Origin: Symsagittifera roscoffensis
Lineage: Eukaryota > Xenacoelomorpha > Acoela > Convolutidae
Assembly: GCF_963678635.1 (NCBI RefSeq)
Contig: NC_087068.1
Location: 2,978,001 to 3,042,000, forward strand
Reading direction: 5' to 3'
DNA length: 64,000 nt
Shown: piece by piece, positions 30,161 through 40,138 of the stretch
Layout: every line of letters begins with the position of its first letter
How positions within the stretch are numbered: the first letter of the stretch is position 1
Position numbers and translations under genes: made by a program
The notes under the pieces: generated by a model
Database searches by the model: none
Seen by the model: the letters and a program-made list of their open reading frames with translations, nothing else
Told to the model about the DNA's origin: nothing

Positions 30161-33100
30161 TCAGCCTATACTTAAGTAATATTTCTTATGTAGATATACT
30201 TGTATGTTCGTATCAGAGAATATCACGTGTACAAGCGCGTACAATTCACGAGGATGCAGTCTTCCTCTATTTGGATCGTACACTGGAAGCGAGAGCTCCT
30301 TCACGTCCATTTCCACAAGGAAGTCCCTCAGCCTCGTCAAAGACAAGACTAGGTTTTCTGGGTCCACGTGCTGCTTCTCCGTCGCCCTCGTTACCAAGAA
30401 GCACAAGTACTTTCCCGGTATCTGCGACACCGCCGGAGGTAAGGCTGCTACGCCCCCTATCCCTGGTCTTTGCTTCCAAAGGAATTCCACGTTTTTATAT
30501 TCCCTCTTAAAATCTGCCGCTAGCGCCGTCCTAAAACTCATGTCTGCGGTGATTGCTATCGCACATGTTCTGTTTGTGAGTATGAAATCACTATCTGTTA
30601 GTACTATGTTACTTGAATATTCATTTGGTAAGTTAAAATATGACTCAACTACCCTGCCTATGTCAGGTTTCTTAGGTTCTTCGCCTGTTTCTGCTTCTAA
30701 GTTTCCTGTTTCTCTTGCTATTCTCAATTTTTTTATTATCAAGTTTTCAGTGTGGGTAAGTCCTACCCCCACTCCCCGGACAAAAATATCCATCGGCGTC
30801 CCCGTCGATCGCATACCGGGTATTAAGTCAAGATTAGAAGCTGGAATAAGAAGTTGTCCTTCCTGGGCAGCCCAGGAAGGATCATCTCGTTCGGTCTTAA
30901 TGTATTTCGCGCTTTCGCGATCTACGTCTTGAATCGTAACGCTGGTCTCTTTAGGGTCTGATGTCATTTCATTCAGCCACTCTAAGACACGTAGGTTCGT
31001 CAGGTCTTGTTCATTTGACTGCTGTTGCTCATCGTCGAACTCCACCTCGGGTTTCGACCAGTCGTCAACCCACTCATCGTTGTGATCATCGACTATGTCA
31101 ATGTCTTGTGACACGGTTATTTCCTCTAAACCCACTACTTCCTCCACTATTTTCTTTAGATCTATCCTATCCACTACAAAGTCGTCACCGTAAGGATTGT
31201 ATTTCTTTCTTGGTCTCATCCCGTCTTTCTGACGAGTCTGCATCGTGAACGGAAGATCTGGTTCCATGTTCTTGGGAATCTCTGTCGGTTCGGAATCCTG
31301 CCAATCTTCCTCTGCGTAGGGCAAGGTTTCATCGTCTGCTTCGATCTGTTCGTTGGGATCCAGGTCCAATGGTGTATCCGTGCTTTCCTCTACGACTTCG
31401 TTTCCATCGTTCTTCTCCCTGGTGCCTTTTTTATTGATCTCACAAGCGGGGTCCATCATTAGATAATCCCCCTCTTCCATGTCTGCAGGTATACACCAGT
31501 CTTCTGTCGATGAATTGTGTGGCTTGATGTTCTCGTAGTGGGCGGCTCGGCCAGTACTCAGTCTATAAAAACGTCCCTCCTGGTGCACCTCCGTAATCAT
31601 GAAGGGTCCCCTCCACTTTTTTAGAAGCTTCTTTGTTCCTTTCGGTGGTATAACGTTCTGAAATACCCATACGTAGTCTCCCACCGAGTAGGCCTTTGCA
31701 CCAGCTGCTTTCTTGTCGAATCTTTTCCTCTGCCTTGCCTGTGCCTGCTGAGTGTTTCGTCTACACAAATCGTTCAACTCCTGTTGGCGTTTGATCACAT
31801 CCCTCACGTAGACCTGTGGGGACGTTTTCTTTCCCTCATACTCTGGGTAGAAAAATGTCAAGGGTAAAGACTTCTCGTGTCCCGTCAGCATCATGTGTGG
31901 ACTGGCTCCAGTGGTGGAGTGTTGCGTGCTATTATAAGCTCCCATCACCTGTGGAAGGTATCTGTCCCAATCGGTCATGTACCTGGAACAATATACCCTC
32001 AGCATCGACACTAACGTCCTGTTCTGTCTTTCCACTAAGCCATTCGTCTGAGGGTGGTATGTCGTGGAGTGAGCCTGAGCGACTTGTGACCGTCTCATAA
32101 GCTCTTTCGTAAGCTCGCCTACGAAAGCCGTTCCATTGTCCGATTGAAACGTCATTGGACATCCGTGTCTTGCTATCCACGTATTGATCAGGTGGTCGCA
32201 TGTCTCTTCCGCCGAGGCAGTTATGCAGGGCACGGCCTCTGCATACTTCGTGAAGTGATCTATCATGACCAAGACTTGGTTGTAACCGCTGTCTGTCATG
32301 CATATCTTCTGGTGATCTATCTGCACCACTTCGTTGAATTCAGACGACTCAATTGATTGTAAAGGAAATCGCAACTTCCTAGGATCCTTGACCTGTTGGC
32401 ATGACAGACATGCTGTCACCCATTTCTCGCATGCCTTTTTCATCCCAGGCCACTCAAAGCGCTTCAGGATCCTCTGATACACTTTGTTGATCCCTTGATG
32501 GCCCATCTGATCATGCGACCTGAATAATAGTTCTGTCTGATAGAGTTGCGGCAACACTATCGCGTTATATTTGTATAAGACCTTGTCTTCTTCTCTTCTC
32601 CTGCAAGCCACGATCCCGTCCTTGTTCAGATATAATCTCCCCTCCTTCTGCATGAAGTATTGTCTCAGGATCCTATAGCTGTCTTCTTCCAGGTCACCTT
32701 TGTCAGGTGCACCGTTTTCTATCCACCTTTTTAGGTTGCTTGTCATGCGATCATTTCTCTGCGCCCTTAGAAGGTCCGAGAGTCTGTATCTCGCCTTCAA
32801 GTACGTCTTCATGACTCTCATCTGACTGTTCAGCTCGTTGGGCTGATGTGTGTCTTCTTCCATCTTAACGCACCAAATCTTCGCCAACGGTTGTGTTTCT
32901 TGTTGAAACGGCTGAAGATCAGTCCTGACTACCTCTTTCTGCGGCAACAGGCTTATCGAACGTTTCGATAACGCTATCGTTTCTAAGTCATCCGCTGCGT
33001 TGTCAAAGACTCTTTCGCTTGGTATTAGGTAGCGATCACTGTCAGGATCCTGGTACACCTCTCTGTCCAGGTTTCTCGCCCGAGTTTCCAAAGGTAGCGT

Positions 33101-36100
33101 GTGTATCGCCAGTTCTGATCCCGAGGTCGAATCCCTGTCTGAATAGGTGTTCATTCTCGAGCTTTCTGACTTATCATCCGTCGAAGGTGTTGTGCTGGAG
33201 ACTGCACGCTCCTCCAGATCATGTCCGTATTTCCTTCGCATCCATCTGAACTCCCCGGACAAAACTTTGTTCTCTAGGTCCTGTTTCTCATCAGGAATTT
33301 TCTCGTCTATCTCGGACTCCCCGGACAAATTTCCTTGTCCCGGGTGTTGATCTTGTGATCGCTGGTTTTTCTCCTCATCCTTCTCCCCGGACAAATAGTC
33401 TTGCAGCAGATTTTGTTCTACCTCTTCACCCTCTTTTTCCCGGTCTACAAAGGTGACAGTTTTCTTTTGCTTGCCGCTCTCCCGTCCTTTCTGTCCGTAA
33501 GAAGTACTGGTTAAAATCTCCTGGGGTATTGAGGATACTAGTTGCTGAACTATTGTCCTACAATCCCTCTTGTTCTCTTCGTGCTGTTGTCTGGACGGCA
33601 TGATCTTCACTTTCTCACTGACTGTTAGCGATGCCACTGCTGCTGTCGACTCGGGGTCATCTCTGGTCACTTCTCTTTCTAACAATCCACCCAGTATCCG
33701 CATCACTTGTGGTGTGACTTGCACCGTTTTATCCAATAATGAGAGGCTGTTTATATTCATGCGAGAGAGTTCTTGCTGGACCAGGTTCGAGCGCAGCAAC
33801 AAATCCAAGGGGACCGGGTCCTCCCTTGACAGGATCTTTATCTCGGCTGCTTTCTCTACAGGTAACTCAGGATGCCCCGGAATTGGATGTCCAGACTTAT
33901 CCAACCATCTCGTTAAGGGAAGCGCTTCATAAGTTTCTTTGTCCAGAAACGAGAATCCCTCCTTTACTTCCGCCTGATTGGCCTGCTTCTGCTCCAATCT
34001 TTCATAGAACTCAGTTTTCTTGCTGAGACTGTCAGCATTCTGATGTTTATCACGCATCCTGTGTTCGATTATCATATGGTAGCCATCCAGTCTTACTATC
34101 CATCTACCAATATAACTCTGATCCATCGAGTAGGTCTTCAACCAGGATAACGCTCTGTTGTCCACGCGTAACTTGAAGGGAGCGCTCCCCAAGTATGCAC
34201 GGTACTTCTCCACGAAGGTAACTACTGCAAACATTTCTGCTTTTGGTGCGCCATATTTCATCTCTGTGTCACTCAAGACTTTGCTGCCGTATGCAATGGG
34301 ACGGAGAACTGTTCTTCCGTTCCATTCTTGCTCTTGATGCAATATTCCTGAGATGGCCACCACCGATGCGTCTGTGTCAAGAACATACATGCCCTTTTCT
34401 GTAGGCATGCCCAGCACTGGCGCTTCGCACAGTTCCCGCTTTATGTTCTCGAAAGCAACTTGTGCCTCATCGTTCCATTCGAACTTTTTCCCTTTGTTGC
34501 GCATCAGCTTCTGCATCGGGTACACCTTGTCCGCGTATCCTTTTATGAATTCTCGGTAGTAATTGGCAAACCCTAGGAAGCTCATGAGCTGTGTGTCCGT
34601 TCTAGGAGCTTTCCATGTCAGCACAGCCTCTACTGCTTCTGGATCTGGCCTCACACCATGCCTGTCCACCATTCTTCCCAGGTACTTGATCGAATCCCTA
34701 AGGATTTCACATTTCGATGGTTTGCATTTCAAGCCTGCTCTTTTCATACATCCGAAGACCTCATCGAGTCGATCAATGTGATCCTCCAGTGTTGGTGTCG
34801 CTATGACTACGTCATCCACGTAGCACATCAAGAGATTCCCGTACTTTTTGGTCACTCCTGTCAAAGCCTGAGCCATCAGCCTTTGAAAAGTTGCTGTTGC
34901 ATTGCACAAGCCGAAGGGCATCCTCTTCCACTGGTACAACCCCAATTCGCACGCGAAACCGGTTTTCTCTCTGTCCTTCTTTCGCAGAGGAACCTGCCAG
35001 AAGGCAGAACCCAAGTCCAATGTGGTGAAGAACTTTGCATCACCAAGTTTGGATAGGCTCTCGTCTATTCGCGGTATCGGGTACGCATCTTTAATCGTTA
35101 CCGCGTTCAAGTAACGAAAGTCGCAACAAAATCTAAGCTGCCCCCCTTTCTTCTTCGCCATGACTACCCCGCAAGCCCACGGCGATTTCGAGGGTTCTAT
35201 CATGTCGTATTCGAGCAACATTTCTATTTCCGCTCGGCACGCTTCCGATTTATGTGGCGTCATTCGCCTTGCGCCTTCCCTATGGGGAACGGCGCCCTCT
35301 TCTAGTTCGATTTCGTGTTCGACGAAATTACAGCAACCGATGTCCGCCTTATGTTTTGAAAATACCTCGGCGTTCCGATTTAGGAGGTCCCGCAATTTTT
35401 CAAAATCTCCCTCACCTATTTTTCCTTTTAAATGTTCTATTTCTGGCAAAACCGGTTTGTCAGAATCTAGTTCATATGACGAGGGGCGTTCCGGAAAATT
35501 CGAGCAGCTTGATAAGCCGTCGTCCGTTTCGGATTTCATTGAAAACAATTTACGAATAGATTTTAATTCATCAATCCTCTTTAAAATTTTATCTTTATTG
35601 GCATGATAAGGACAGTCTTTCACACTATATTTCTTCAAGTTTTGTGTCTCTTCATAGTCGGTCCTCATCGGCAATGCGTAACCAAGCTTCTTTCCACGCT
35701 GGATTGAAACCGTGGTGTCCAGTGTGTTCAACAACACACTGACACACAGTCCGTTTCGCGTTACCGAGAAGCTCCGGCCTAAAATCACCGAACTCTGACT
35801 ATTTGGATTCGGTACTAAGCAAACCTGTTTGCTATCACTTAACGAATTTAAATTTCTCATTCTAAAAATTGCTACTACAGCTTGTCCTGGTTGTAACTTT
35901 ACTTTTCTATCCAAAAAAATCGGTACCTTATTTTCATCTGTTATTATCCTATTAATTGGTCTCTTAACATACTTTCGGTCCGGGTTTCTAATCCGTATTA
36001 GACCGTTGTTCAAGTCAATCATCACATCAAAATTCCTGACAAAATCTCTGCCCAAGATGAATTGGTCGGCGTCGTCCAGATTCTCTACCACCAGGAAGCT

Positions 36101-39100
36101 CATCCAAAGGTTCCGTCCTCCCATGTGAAGGACCGTCACCGGTGTTCTTCCGGCTACGTAGATAGCTCCTCGATTTGCAGCGGCTAGTCGGAGATTCGTA
36201 GGAATCAGATCTTCCCGCGTGAAGCCCATTCTCTCCCAGGTTTTTATCGGCATCACACTCACCACCGCGCCTGTGTCCAGAAGCCCTGTGACTCCGATTT
36301 TTGTTCCGTTGGTGTCAAGCAGGTGTGCTGTCACATCTGCTTCATATCCAATATGTACCGCGTCTTGTTCCATCATGGCGTCATGGACTATCCTGCGGAC
36401 TTTGAGTTCCTCTTCACCCAAATAGATCTGCCCCATTTGGTCATCATCTGTTGTTATGTAAGTCCTGGTGTAGATGCTGATTCCATCCACGTTCAGCATT
36501 ATTTGATACGGCCCATAGACCTCCAAGTAGCGTCCATGAAGTTTCTTCATGCGAGGGCCACCCGTCGTTAGTAGTGCTCGCACAGCTCTCGACTCAGTGC
36601 GTGGCTCCACCTGCCTCAGATAATCTGCATATGTGTCCAAATGCATTAAAGTGAACTCTGATGGTTCACTCAAATTTCTTATTACCTGGTGTCCAGCCAC
36701 TGAGATTATCGACTGTATCTTCTTTCCCTGCGGCGCCATGCCGAACCTCTTACCGGAGATCACTTTAAGTTTCATATCTAAACTGCTTGGTGTTTTCGTC
36801 TCCTCGAACTCCATTGCCTCGAAGGTATTCAGTTGCTCCTGAAGCTTTTCATTTTCCAGTTCAAGTTTCACTTTTTGTTCGATCTCTTTCGTCGCCAATT
36901 CCTGCTGTACTCTATTTAGAGCATCCTTTGCGGCTGCCTTATAATCGATCTTGAAGTCATCGGCCGCAGTTGCTGGTTCCGGTTCACGTGCTTCTTCTGT
37001 TACTGCTTGCATTTTCTTTGCCGCCAGCTCTTGAGGTTTGTCCTTCCTGCGTGCCTCTGCTTCGCTCAAAAGTCGAGCCTTGCTTGCTTTCACTCCTGAC
37101 AAAGCTTCTTCATGCCTTGGATGCTTGATGTCTGCCACTGCATCCCAGAATTGCGGACAATCTGATTTAAAATGACCTTCCAAGTTACAAAAGAAACACC
37201 TCGGGCCAAATTTTGCAATTACTCCTCTCATGAAATCCTCATGATCCAACTCTGACGCATCTTCGTCCTCGAGGCTAAAGCCTATTGCTTTCATGCCTTG
37301 TTTGTAAGCTGGGCATGCTGACACATGATGGTCTGTTGAACTGCAATTAGCACAAGAACGTCTCTTGTCCATATCATCCCTCGGTTTGTACCAATTGTTC
37401 CCTTGGTTAGCTGGTCCGTTGTTAAAATTGCCATAATTGTTCTTGTAATATCCAGATCTCGAAGGAGGTTTCAACAAAAGATACTCTTTTGATTTGAGCC
37501 TCAACTCCTCCGGTGTTGGCGCATTAGTTGATAGTGGTGTGTAATGCGTTGCTAGCATCGTACGAAGTTCATCATTTTTCACACCATCGATGAATTTTGA
37601 GGCTACGGCCAGGTTCATCCTTCGGTTTGACTCATCCGGTTGGCTGCGTCTTCTCAGCATTTCCAAATCATCGAGAAACTTGTCTATTGTTTCATCTTCT
37701 CGTTGCCTCCGTTTCTCGAAGCGCATCATCGCCTGGTGCCCCTGCACCCCTGATCCGAAACGGTTTAACAAGATTTCGAAGATTTTCTCAGCAGTGACAC
37801 GTTGATACTGTTTCTTAGCCATGACACAGTTCAGGGCTGTCCCTTCTAAGTTGCTGGTGAGCGCGCTGCATTCCTGTCTCTCCGACAAGTCCTCTTCCTC
37901 GAAATGCAGCTTCATTACCTCTATCCAGGTATCAATACAGCCATCAGATTCGTCCTTGTAGCATCTTGGCTTCTTAAAGACTCTTCTGGACTTTTCACTG
38001 CGTTCATTGGTTCTAGATAACCGCGTCAGGAATGTCTCCAAAGACCTGTTCAGGGGTTCAAATGCTGTGGCCATTGCCGTAGCATCCCTTGAGTGTCCCG
38101 CCTGAGTGTCCTCACACCTTGTCGAAGGCTCTGTGTGCGGTGCATCCCTGCAATCCGAATCACCATGAGCGTTTCCCGCTTGGCCCATGTGACTCCTCCT
38201 CGGGCTTGTATGCCCCATGTTGCCAGAATCGCTTCTCCCGGTCGCATGTGTGCTTTGCGTTGGTCGTTCGTTCGAGGTTTGTCTGTTCCCCGTTGAACTT
38301 GCTCTACTGTTCGGGCCCCATGCTGTATTACCCCTTGTGGCATAGCCTGATGAACTGCCCCTGCCTCTAGTGGATCCATTTGTCTTCCTCCTTTGATGTT
38401 CATTGAAGTTCACCCTCGGTTCCCTGCTGGGACCTCCCGAGTTCGGCTCTCCTTCTTTTGGTCCACTCTTGCTGCTTAGTAGCCCGTCCAACCTATCCAT
38501 GATAGCCTGCGTTCGCCTCTCCATCATCGCGTCTATCTTTGTGTCAAGAGACCCAAGAGACTGCTCTTGCTGAATTCTTAACTTCTCCATGTCGGCTCTT
38601 AAGCGTAACTCCCTCTGTTCCGCCTCTCTTGTCATTCGCGACAAGTTCCTCGTCATATGTTCGTCCGTTCTTTCTTTCAAGCGTTTTTCGCTTCTGCCAA
38701 CTTCTTGTCTGTTGCGGTTTATTTCTTCCCGCAGACTTTCTCTTTCAATGTGAACTGCTCTTTCCAGTTCACTCATCCTTATCGACATCTGTTCATTTTG
38801 TTCTCCTAAACTGCCCACTATGTTGTTTAAGGCTTCCTCTAGTGCTGCCCCGTTATCCATGAGTGGCGTCACTAGTGGTGGTGTAACTTTGTCGGTCCCA
38901 GGTAGCTTCGTGCTGGTCGAGATCCGGGCCTTGACTCTCTGTCTTGACGTCTTTTCATTATCTATTTCAGGATCCGCTAACGCGTTGCCTAGCCCTCTGG
39001 TTCTACTCTCTCCAGTTTGTGGCTCTGAACTTGTCCTAATCGCGAAGTCTTTTGACTGGCCTGGTGTGTTTGCCTCTTTGCTTATCGTTGTCACTACACC

Positions 39101-39754
39101 AAATTTGTCCATGGTTCCAGTCTCTCTTCCGACGTATGCCTCACTCTCCTGGATCGAACTATTGAGGCTGACTTGAGATCCAAAGTCCCCTTGCTCCTCT
39201 TCATCTTCTTCCTCCTGGGACTCACCATCGTTTCCTGCTCCTCCTCCCATGCTGAATGGAAAGATGTTTCCAAAGGTGTTCTTCATTCTTTCTGAGAACG
39301 ATGATGACGTTGTTTGTTTCCCCGTTCCGCCTGCCATCATAGTGTTGTCTGTCGGAGATCTTCTAGTTGCCGTTACTTCAGTTGAGATGTCGGACAGTTC
39401 CGACATCTCCTCTCGATCCAATGTCCCGGTGGAAGTGGCAAAATCATGGCCTTGTTCTACCGGAGTAGATTCACTCGCCAGCCTTCTGCCTCTCCCTTCC
39501 AGTCCATTTACTCCCTGGTTGTCGTTCATGGTATGGTCCGTATTGACCTCCACTTCTAACAGTTCTTTTCGCTCTTCTGAGGTCTTCTGACTTCTCGTTT
39601 CAACCATTCTGCCTGAAACCGTCTCCTCTTTATCGGACCGGGATCGCTTGATCCAATCCACAAAAGGATCGGTCATCGTTTTTCTTTGCTTTTCAGGTAT
39701 GAATTTCCTAGAGCTATTACCTCGTTTTGGTATCCTTGACTTGTCTAAACTCAT
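30161..39754 (-). CDS. Element 1 gag-pol polyprotein, 3197 aa (Gag-PR-RT-RNaseH-IN)
   Basis: One uninterrupted frame. Approximate residues: basic and acidic N-terminus 1-300; coiled coil 311-425; capsid-like retrotrans_gag region 591-741; two CX2CX4HX4C zinc knuckles near 798 (C-AN-C-SSTD-H) and 852 (C-FF-C-NLEG-H); protease LLDTGAVVSV near 1160; reverse transcriptase about 1515-1720 with CYVDDVV at about 1643; RNase H about 1790-1915 (DTDAS, KAEMFAV, RVDNRAL, NADSLSK); a low-complexity spacer with repeated LSGE; integrase HHCC finger about 2415-2455 (HDQMGH, CLSC), then core D (VQIDHQ), D (QSDNG) and E (VERQN) about 2475-2577; GPF tail (KWRGPF) near 2720. A further 470 residues, acidic then globular, follow integrase and are strongly conserved in element 2. 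No gag/pol frameshift is needed. The ATG at 39754 is the first Met of the open frame. Confidence 0.95.
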   Translation of the reverse strand: MSLDKSRIPKRGNSSRKFIPEKQRKTMTDPFVDWIKRSRSDKEETVSGRMVETRSQKTSEERKELLEVEVNTDHTMNDNQGVNGLEGRGRRLASESTPVEQGHDFATSTGTLDREEMSELSDISTEVTATRRSPTDNTMMAGGTGKQTTSSSFSERMKNTFGNIFPFSMGGGAGNDGESQEEEDEEEQGDFGSQVSLNSSIQESEAYVGRETGTMDKFGVVTTISKEANTPGQSKDFAIRTSSEPQTGESRTRGLGNALADPEIDNEKTSRQRVKARISTSTKLPGTDKVTPPLVTPLMDNGAALEEALNNIVGSLGEQNEQMSIRMSELERAVHIERESLREEINRNRQEVGRSEKRLKERTDEHMTRNLSRMTREAEQRELRLRADMEKLRIQQEQSLGSLDTKIDAMMERRTQAIMDRLDGLLSSKSGPKEGEPNSGGPSREPRVNFNEHQRRKTNGSTRGRGSSSGYATRGNTAWGPNSRASSTGNRQTSNERPTQSTHATGRSDSGNMGHTSPRRSHMGQAGNAHGDSDCRDAPHTEPSTRCEDTQAGHSRDATAMATAFEPLNRSLETFLTRLSRTNERSEKSRRVFKKPRCYKDESDGCIDTWIEVMKLHFEEEDLSERQECSALTSNLEGTALNCVMAKKQYQRVTAEKIFEILLNRFGSGVQGHQAMMRFEKRRQREDETIDKFLDDLEMLRRRSQPDESNRRMNLAVASKFIDGVKNDELRTMLATHYTPLSTNAPTPEELRLKSKEYLLLKPPSRSGYYKNNYGNFNNGPANQGNNWYKPRDDMDKRRSCANCSSTDHHVSACPAYKQGMKAIGFSLEDEDASELDHEDFMRGVIAKFGPRCFFCNLEGHFKSDCPQFWDAVADIKHPRHEEALSGVKASKARLLSEAEARRKDKPQELAAKKMQAVTEEAREPEPATAADDFKIDYKAAAKDALNRVQQELATKEIEQKVKLELENEKLQEQLNTFEAMEFEETKTPSSLDMKLKVISGKRFGMAPQGKKIQSIISVAGHQVIRNLSEPSEFTLMHLDTYADYLRQVEPRTESRAVRALLTTGGPRMKKLHGRYLEVYGPYQIMLNVDGISIYTRTYITTDDDQMGQIYLGEEELKVRRIVHDAMMEQDAVHIGYEADVTAHLLDTNGTKIGVTGLLDTGAVVSVMPIKTWERMGFTREDLIPTNLRLAAANRGAIYVAGRTPVTVLHMGGRNLWMSFLVVENLDDADQFILGRDFVRNFDVMIDLNNGLIRIRNPDRKYVKRPINRIITDENKVPIFLDRKVKLQPGQAVVAIFRMRNLNSLSDSKQVCLVPNPNSQSSVILGRSFSVTRNGLCVSVLLNTLDTTVSIQRGKKLGYALPMRTDYEETQNLKKYSVKDCPYHANKDKILKRIDELKSIRKLFSMKSETDDGLSSCSNFPERPSSYELDSDKPVLPEIEHLKGKIGEGDFEKLRDLLNRNAEVFSKHKADIGCCNFVEHEIELEEGAVPHREGARRMTPHKSEACRAEIEMLLEYDMIEPSKSPWACGVVMAKKKGGQLRFCCDFRYLNAVTIKDAYPIPRIDESLSKLGDAKFFTTLDLGSAFWQVPLRKKDREKTGFACELGLYQWKRMPFGLCNATATFQRLMAQALTGVTKKYGNLLMCYVDDVVIATPTLEDHIDRLDEVFGCMKRAGLKCKPSKCEILRDSIKYLGRMVDRHGVRPDPEAVEAVLTWKAPRTDTQLMSFLGFANYYREFIKGYADKVYPMQKLMRNKGKKFEWNDEAQVAFENIKRELCEAPVLGMPTEKGMYVLDTDASVVAISGILHQEQEWNGRTVLRPIAYGSKVLSDTEMKYGAPKAEMFAVVTFVEKYRAYLGSAPFKLRVDNRALSWLKTYSMDQSYIGRWIVRLDGYHMIIEHRMRDKHQNADSLSKKTEFYERLEQKQANQAEVKEGFSFLDKETYEALPLTRWLDKSGHPIPGHPELPVEKAAEIKILSREDPVPLDLLLRSNLVQQELSRMNINSLSLLDKTVQVTPQVMRILGGLLEREVTRDDPESTAAVASLTVSEKVKIMPSRQQHEENKRDCRTIVQQLVSSIPQEILTSTSYGQKGRESGKQKKTVTFVDREKEGEEVEQNLLQDYLSGEKDEEKNQRSQDQHPGQGNLSGESEIDEKIPDEKQDLENKVLSGEFRWMRRKYGHDLEERAVSSTTPSTDDKSESSRMNTYSDRDSTSGSELAIHTLPLETRARNLDREVYQDPDSDRYLIPSERVFDNAADDLETIALSKRSISLLPQKEVVRTDLQPFQQETQPLAKIWCVKMEEDTHQPNELNSQMRVMKTYLKARYRLSDLLRAQRNDRMTSNLKRWIENGAPDKGDLEEDSYRILRQYFMQKEGRLYLNKDGIVACRRREEDKVLYKYNAIVLPQLYQTELLFRSHDQMGHQGINKVYQRILKRFEWPGMKKACEKWVTACLSCQQVKDPRKLRFPLQSIESSEFNEVVQIDHQKICMTDSGYNQVLVMIDHFTKYAEAVPCITASAEETCDHLINTWIARHGCPMTFQSDNGTAFVGELTKELMRRSQVAQAHSTTYHPQTNGLVERQNRTLVSMLRVYCSRYMTDWDRYLPQVMGAYNSTQHSTTGASPHMMLTGHEKSLPLTFFYPEYEGKKTSPQVYVRDVIKRQQELNDLCRRNTQQAQARQRKRFDKKAAGAKAYSVGDYVWVFQNVIPPKGTKKLLKKWRGPFMITEVHQEGRFYRLSTGRAAHYENIKPHNSSTEDWCIPADMEEGDYLMMDPACEINKKGTREKNDGNEVVEESTDTPLDLDPNEQIEADDETLPYAEEDWQDSEPTEIPKNMEPDLPFTMQTRQKDGMRPRKKYNPYGDDFVVDRIDLKKIVEEVVGLEEITVSQDIDIVDDHNDEWVDDWSKPEVEFDDEQQQSNEQDLTNLRVLEWLNEMTSDPKETSVTIQDVDRESAKYIKTERDDPSWAAQEGQLLIPASNLDLIPGMRSTGTPMDIFVRGVGVGLTHTENLIIKKLRIARETGNLEAETGEEPKKPDIGRVVESYFNLPNEYSSNIVLTDSDFILTNRTCAIAITADMSFRTALAADFKREYKNVEFLWKQRPGIGGVAALPPAVSQIPGKYLCFLVTRATEKQHVDPENLVLSLTRLRDFLVEMDVKELSLPVYDPNRGRLHPRELYALVHVIFSDTNIQVYLHKKYYLSIG
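30772..30809 (-). promoter_or_regulatory. Internal PPT-like site and hairpin inside element 1 pol
   Basis: The minus strand of 30772-30783 is TTGTCCGGGGAG, followed by purine-rich GTGGGGGTAGGA. Eight bases to the right of the 12-mer on the plus strand (30792-30809) is ATCGGCG-TCCC-CGTCGAT, a 7-bp stem with one G-U pair. The region also shares GATCGCATA...CCGGGT with element 2's 3' PPT region. It encodes the MDIFVRGVGVGL segment of the post-integrase domain. Possible central polypurine tract; function inferred. Confidence 0.6.
33251..33394 (-). repeat. Three PPT-like 12-mers at 66-nt spacing in element 1 pol
   Basis: CTCCCCGGACAA occurs on the plus strand at 33251, 33317 and 33383, exactly 66 nt apart, encoding LSGE on the minus strand in the RNaseH-IN spacer. 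At the middle copy the plus strand can fold as CCGGACAA, six bases, TTGTCCCGG. Element 2 has the same 12-mer at a 42-nt period at the equivalent place. Confidence 0.8.
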
Positions 39755-40138
39755 TCTCTATTTGTCACTCTCCTATGCCTACTCTTGACTCAATTGCTAG
39801 AGACCTTATAGTTTTATTAACAATAATAATGACACAACACAATAAATTTCACCAGATTCTATTAAATAGTGACCATGAATCCCTGTATGTTGTCAGAGTA
39901 CAGTTTGTATAAAATTTATTCACACTGACCGTTTATCGGTCCAAAGATCTGGAAACTAGCACAATATGATGTTATCAGTCAATTTAAAAGATAGTGTATT
40001 CACTACCCAATCAAGCACAGTTTACGTTGATTTAAAATCAAAAACAAAAATATATATTGACACAATATGAATGTATATATAAAAAAAACGTATGTGTCTT
40101 GTACTCTTAGTCGGTCGCAGTACAATAGTCGAACCTGT

